Source: Streptomyces sp. NRRL WC-3549
GTDB lineage: Bacteria > Actinomycetota > Actinomycetes > Streptomycetales > Streptomycetaceae
Assembly (NCBI RefSeq): GCF_000721935.1
Contig: NZ_KL585445.1
Span: forward strand, 8,888 to 16,196
Length of the DNA: 7,309 nucleotides
Reading direction: 5' to 3'
Every line of letters begins with the position of its first letter. Position 1 is the first letter of the stretch. Below, in pieces: positions 5,383-7,309 of the stretch. A program made the translations under genes and the position numbers. Below the pieces are notes generated by a model. It made no database searches, was not told the DNA's origin, and worked only from the letters and a program-made list of their open reading frames with translations.

Positions 5383-5400
5383 GCTGACGCTGACGCTGAC
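5383..5400 (+). repeat. Three tandem GCTGAC units in the dehydrogenase leader
   Basis: GCTGAC is repeated three times exactly, in the predicted 5' untranslated leader and directly before the AGGAGG site. It makes the extended frame read Ala-Asp-Ala-Asp, which helps show that the upstream ATG at 5359 is not the true start. No function is evident. Confidence 0.7.
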
Positions 5401-5415
5401 ACCAGGAGGCACCCC

Positions 5416-6573
5416 GTGCGCCGTACGGTTTACAACGAGGACCACGAGGCGTTCCGGGAGACCCTGCGGGCCTTCATCGAGGCCGAGGTCGTGCCCGTCT
5501 ACGACGAGTGGTACGCGGCCGGCCAGGCGCCCCGCGACTTCTACTACAAGCTCGCCGAGCTGGGCATCTTCGGCATCGAGGTGCCGGAGGAGTTCGGCGG
5601 CGCGGGCGAGGAGTCCTTCAAGTACGAGGCGATCATCTACGAGGAGACCGCCCGCGCGGGTGTGTCCTTCGGCGGCTCCGGGGTGCACGTGCTGCTCTGC
5701 CTGCCGTACCTCAAGGCGTACGCCACCGTGGAGCAGAAGAAGCGCTGGCTGCCGGACTTCGTCTCCGGCAAGTCCATGTACGCGATAGCCATGACCGAGC
5801 CGGGGACCGGTTCGGACCTGGCCGGGATGAAGACGACCGCCAAGCTCTCCGAGGACGGTACGCACTACGTCCTCAACGGCGCCAAGACCTTCATCACCGG
5901 TGGTGTGCACGCCGACAAGGTCATCGTCTGCGCCCGCACGGAGGCTCCCAGGCCGGACGACCGCCGCCACGGCATCTCGCTGCTCGTCGTCGACACCAAG
6001 TCCGAGGGCTACTCGGTCGGACGCAAGCTCGACAAGATGGGCCTGAAGGTCTCGGACACCGCGGAACTGGCCTTCGTGGACGTCAAGGTGCCCGTCGGGG
6101 ACCTGCTCGGTGAGGAGAACAAGGGCTTCTCCTACCTCGGCCAGAACCTCCCGCAGGAGCGCCTGGGTATCGCCGTCGGCGCGTACGCGCAGGCCGCCGC
6201 CGCCGTGCGGTTCGCCCAGCAGTACACGCAGGACCGCACGGTCTTCGGCAAGACCGTCGCCTCGTTCCAGAACACCAAGTTCGAACTGGCCGCCTGCAAG
6301 GCCGAGGTGGACGCGGCCGAGGCCGTCTGCGACCGTGCGATCGAGGCCCTGGACGCCGGGGAACTCACGCCCGCCGAGGCGGCCTCCGCGAAGCTGTTCT
6401 GCACCGAGGTCGCGCACCGTGTGATCGACCGCTGCCTCCAACTGCACGGCGGATACGGCTACATGAACGAGTACCCGATCGCCCGCCTCTACGCGGACAA
6501 CCGGGTCAACCGCATCTACGGCGGCACCAGCGAGGTCATGAAGTCGATCATCGCCAAGTCCATGGGCCTGTGA
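5416..6573 (+). CDS. Acyl-CoA dehydrogenase (long-chain/isovaleryl-type active site)
   Basis: FAD-dependent dehydrogenase that introduces the alpha,beta double bond into an acyl-CoA and passes electrons to an electron-transfer flavoprotein; 385 residues, usual for the family. The frame reaches back to 5359, but the GTG at 5416 follows a perfect AGGAGG (5404-5409) by 6 nt. An N-terminal helical domain carries FGIEVPEEFGGAG. The middle domain has AMTEPGTGSDLAG (about 125-137), the FAD/substrate loop. The C-terminal domain ends with LHGGYGYMNEYPIARLYADNRVNRIYGG-type sequence. Gly369 occupies the position of the medium-chain catalytic Glu (IYGGTSE instead of YEGT), while Glu248 in LPQERL matches the base used by long-chain and isovaleryl-CoA dehydrogenases. 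The substrate is therefore probably a long or branched acyl-CoA, not proven. It is first in an operon with the thioesterase downstream. Confidence 0.95.
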   Translation: MRRTVYNEDHEAFRETLRAFIEAEVVPVYDEWYAAGQAPRDFYYKLAELGIFGIEVPEEFGGAGEESFKYEAIIYEETARAGVSFGGSGVHVLLCLPYLKAYATVEQKKRWLPDFVSGKSMYAIAMTEPGTGSDLAGMKTTAKLSEDGTHYVLNGAKTFITGGVHADKVIVCARTEAPRPDDRRHGISLLVVDTKSEGYSVGRKLDKMGLKVSDTAELAFVDVKVPVGDLLGEENKGFSYLGQNLPQERLGIAVGAYAQAAAAVRFAQQYTQDRTVFGKTVASFQNTKFELAACKAEVDAAEAVCDRAIEALDAGELTPAEAASAKLFCTEVAHRVIDRCLQLHGGYGYMNEYPIARLYADNRVNRIYGGTSEVMKSIIAKSMGL

Positions 6574-6593
6574 GAGGGAGTACGTTCCCCTCC

Positions 6594-7309
6594 ATGAACG
6601 CAGGACCCATGAGCGCCGCACTCGACTCCCTGCTCGATCTGCTCGACCTGGAGCGGATCGAGCAGGACATCTTCCGGGGCACGAGCCAGAGCGCGGTCGT
6701 GCCCCGGGTGTTCGGCGGCCAGGTCGCGGCGCAGGCGCTGGTCGCCGCGGGCCGCACGGTCCCGGCCGATAGGCCGGCACACTCGCTGCACGCCTACTTC
6801 CTGCGGCCCGGGGACCCCGGGGCGCCGATCGTGTACAGCGTGGACCGGATCCGCGACGGGCGGTCCTTCACCACCCGCCGGGTCGTCGCCGTCCAGCACG
6901 GCAAGCCGATCTTCCACCTCTCGGCCTCCTTCCAGGTGCGCGAGGAGGGCATGGACCACCAGACCGCCATGCCGTCCGCGCCGGCCCCGGACACCCTGCC
7001 GACCGCGGCCGAGATGCTCCCCCGGTACGCCGACCGCTTCACCGACCCGCGCATGGTGGACCGGCTGCTGGAGGCCCGCGCGGCGGTGGATCTGCGGTAC
7101 GTGGACGCCCCGCCGTTCGCGACCGCCGGTGAGCCGCGCGAGCCGCGCTCGCAGGTGTGGTTCCGGACCAACGGAAAGCTGGCCGACGACCCGCTGCTGC
7201 ACGTCTGCATGGCGACCTACGTCTCCGACATGACGCTGCTCGACTCGGTGCTGCTCGCCCACGGGCGCGGCGGCTGGGCGATCGGCGACGTGGTGGGCGC
7301 CAGCCTGGA
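6594..7309 (+). CDS. tesB: Acyl-CoA thioesterase II (TesB family), 3' end outside window
   Basis: Double-hotdog thioesterase that hydrolyses acyl-CoA to free acid and CoA. The first 238 residues are present, and the frame stays open to the edge. TesB marks: SLLDLLDLERIEQDIFRG, VFGGQVAAQALVAAGRTV, HSLHAYFLRPGD, RDGRSFTTRRVVAVQHGKPIFHLSASFQ, then TYVSDMTLLDSVLLAHG. Asp212 in YVSD corresponds to catalytic Asp204 of E. coli TesB. The Thr and Gln of the triad would lie beyond the window, which stops just before the expected LDH-WFHRP region. The start is uncertain: the ATG at 6594 has GGGAG 13 nt upstream; the ATG at 6609 has AGGA only 3 nt away but fits the family N-terminus; a GTG at 6570 overlaps the dehydrogenase stop as GTGA. 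The gap of 20 bp or less implies co-transcription and a shared role in acyl-CoA turnover. Confidence 0.93.
   Translation, partial: MNAGPMSAALDSLLDLLDLERIEQDIFRGTSQSAVVPRVFGGQVAAQALVAAGRTVPADRPAHSLHAYFLRPGDPGAPIVYSVDRIRDGRSFTTRRVVAVQHGKPIFHLSASFQVREEGMDHQTAMPSAPAPDTLPTAAEMLPRYADRFTDPRMVDRLLEARAAVDLRYVDAPPFATAGEPREPRSQVWFRTNGKLADDPLLHVCMATYVSDMTLLDSVLLAHGRGGWAIGDVVGASL

Noticed and set aside
5359..5415. Upstream start for the acyl-CoA dehydrogenase at 5359
   Set aside because: The ATG overlaps the predicted -10 box, the added residues come from the GCTGAC tandem repeat, and a perfect AGGAGG stands 6 nt before the GTG at 5416.
5353..6780. 475-codon minus-strand open frame opposite the dehydrogenase
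   Set aside because: It is a mirror of the strongly conserved acyl-CoA dehydrogenase and the TesB start, with low-complexity Arg/Gly/Val/Leu composition.
6516..7262. 248-codon minus-strand open frame opposite the thioesterase
   Set aside because: The + strand encodes an unmistakable TesB protein here. The reverse frame is rich in Arg, Gly, Val and His, with no domain.

Overview
The window is high-GC DNA with features typical of Streptomyces or a close actinomycete: strongly GC-biased codon use, GTG starts, GGAGG-type ribosome binding sites, terminator-like hairpins without U-tracts, and gene families concentrated in that group (DUF397, XRE/DUF5753, DUF5713, WYL regulators). No in-frame TTA codon was noticed in any accepted gene. 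There are no tRNA or rRNA genes, insertion sequences or CRISPR arrays. Assignments rest on reading motifs by eye.

Left part (1-2531), all on the + strand: the C-terminal part of a WYL-domain transcriptional regulator, cut by the window edge and followed at once by a 9-bp-stem hairpin; a secreted alpha/beta-hydrolase lipoprotein; and a small Rid-family protein that appears to lack the deaminase arginine. The gaps of about 170 bp between them suggest separate transcription units.

Middle (2548-4383): a compact WhiJ-like regulatory module. An XRE/DUF5753 DNA-binding gene overlaps a DUF397 gene by 8 nt, and a small unassigned gene is transcribed divergently. Their 134-bp shared control region holds an 18-bp palindrome (TGTGCAG-CGAT-CTGCACA), and a perfect 11-bp inverted repeat lies over the two ribosome binding sites. 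These look like parts of an autoregulated switch. A DUF5713 gene converges on the module from the right.

Right part: an apparently monocistronic Asp23/Gls24 gene (minus strand) followed by a strong 17-bp hairpin; then a gene-free stretch ending in a readable promoter; then a + strand pair for acyl-CoA metabolism. The pair is an acyl-CoA dehydrogenase with the long-chain/isovaleryl type of catalytic glutamate, and a TesB-type acyl-CoA thioesterase II cut by the window end. The promoter (TTGACC, 17 bp, TAGACA) has a 16-bp TetR-type palindrome between its -35 and -10 boxes, so the pair is probably repressed by a TetR-family regulator encoded elsewhere and released by an acyl-CoA or similar ligand.

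No wholly unknown system was found. The most interesting items are the WhiJ-like module with its small third gene and symmetric control region, and the TetR-type operator placed inside the dehydrogenase promoter.
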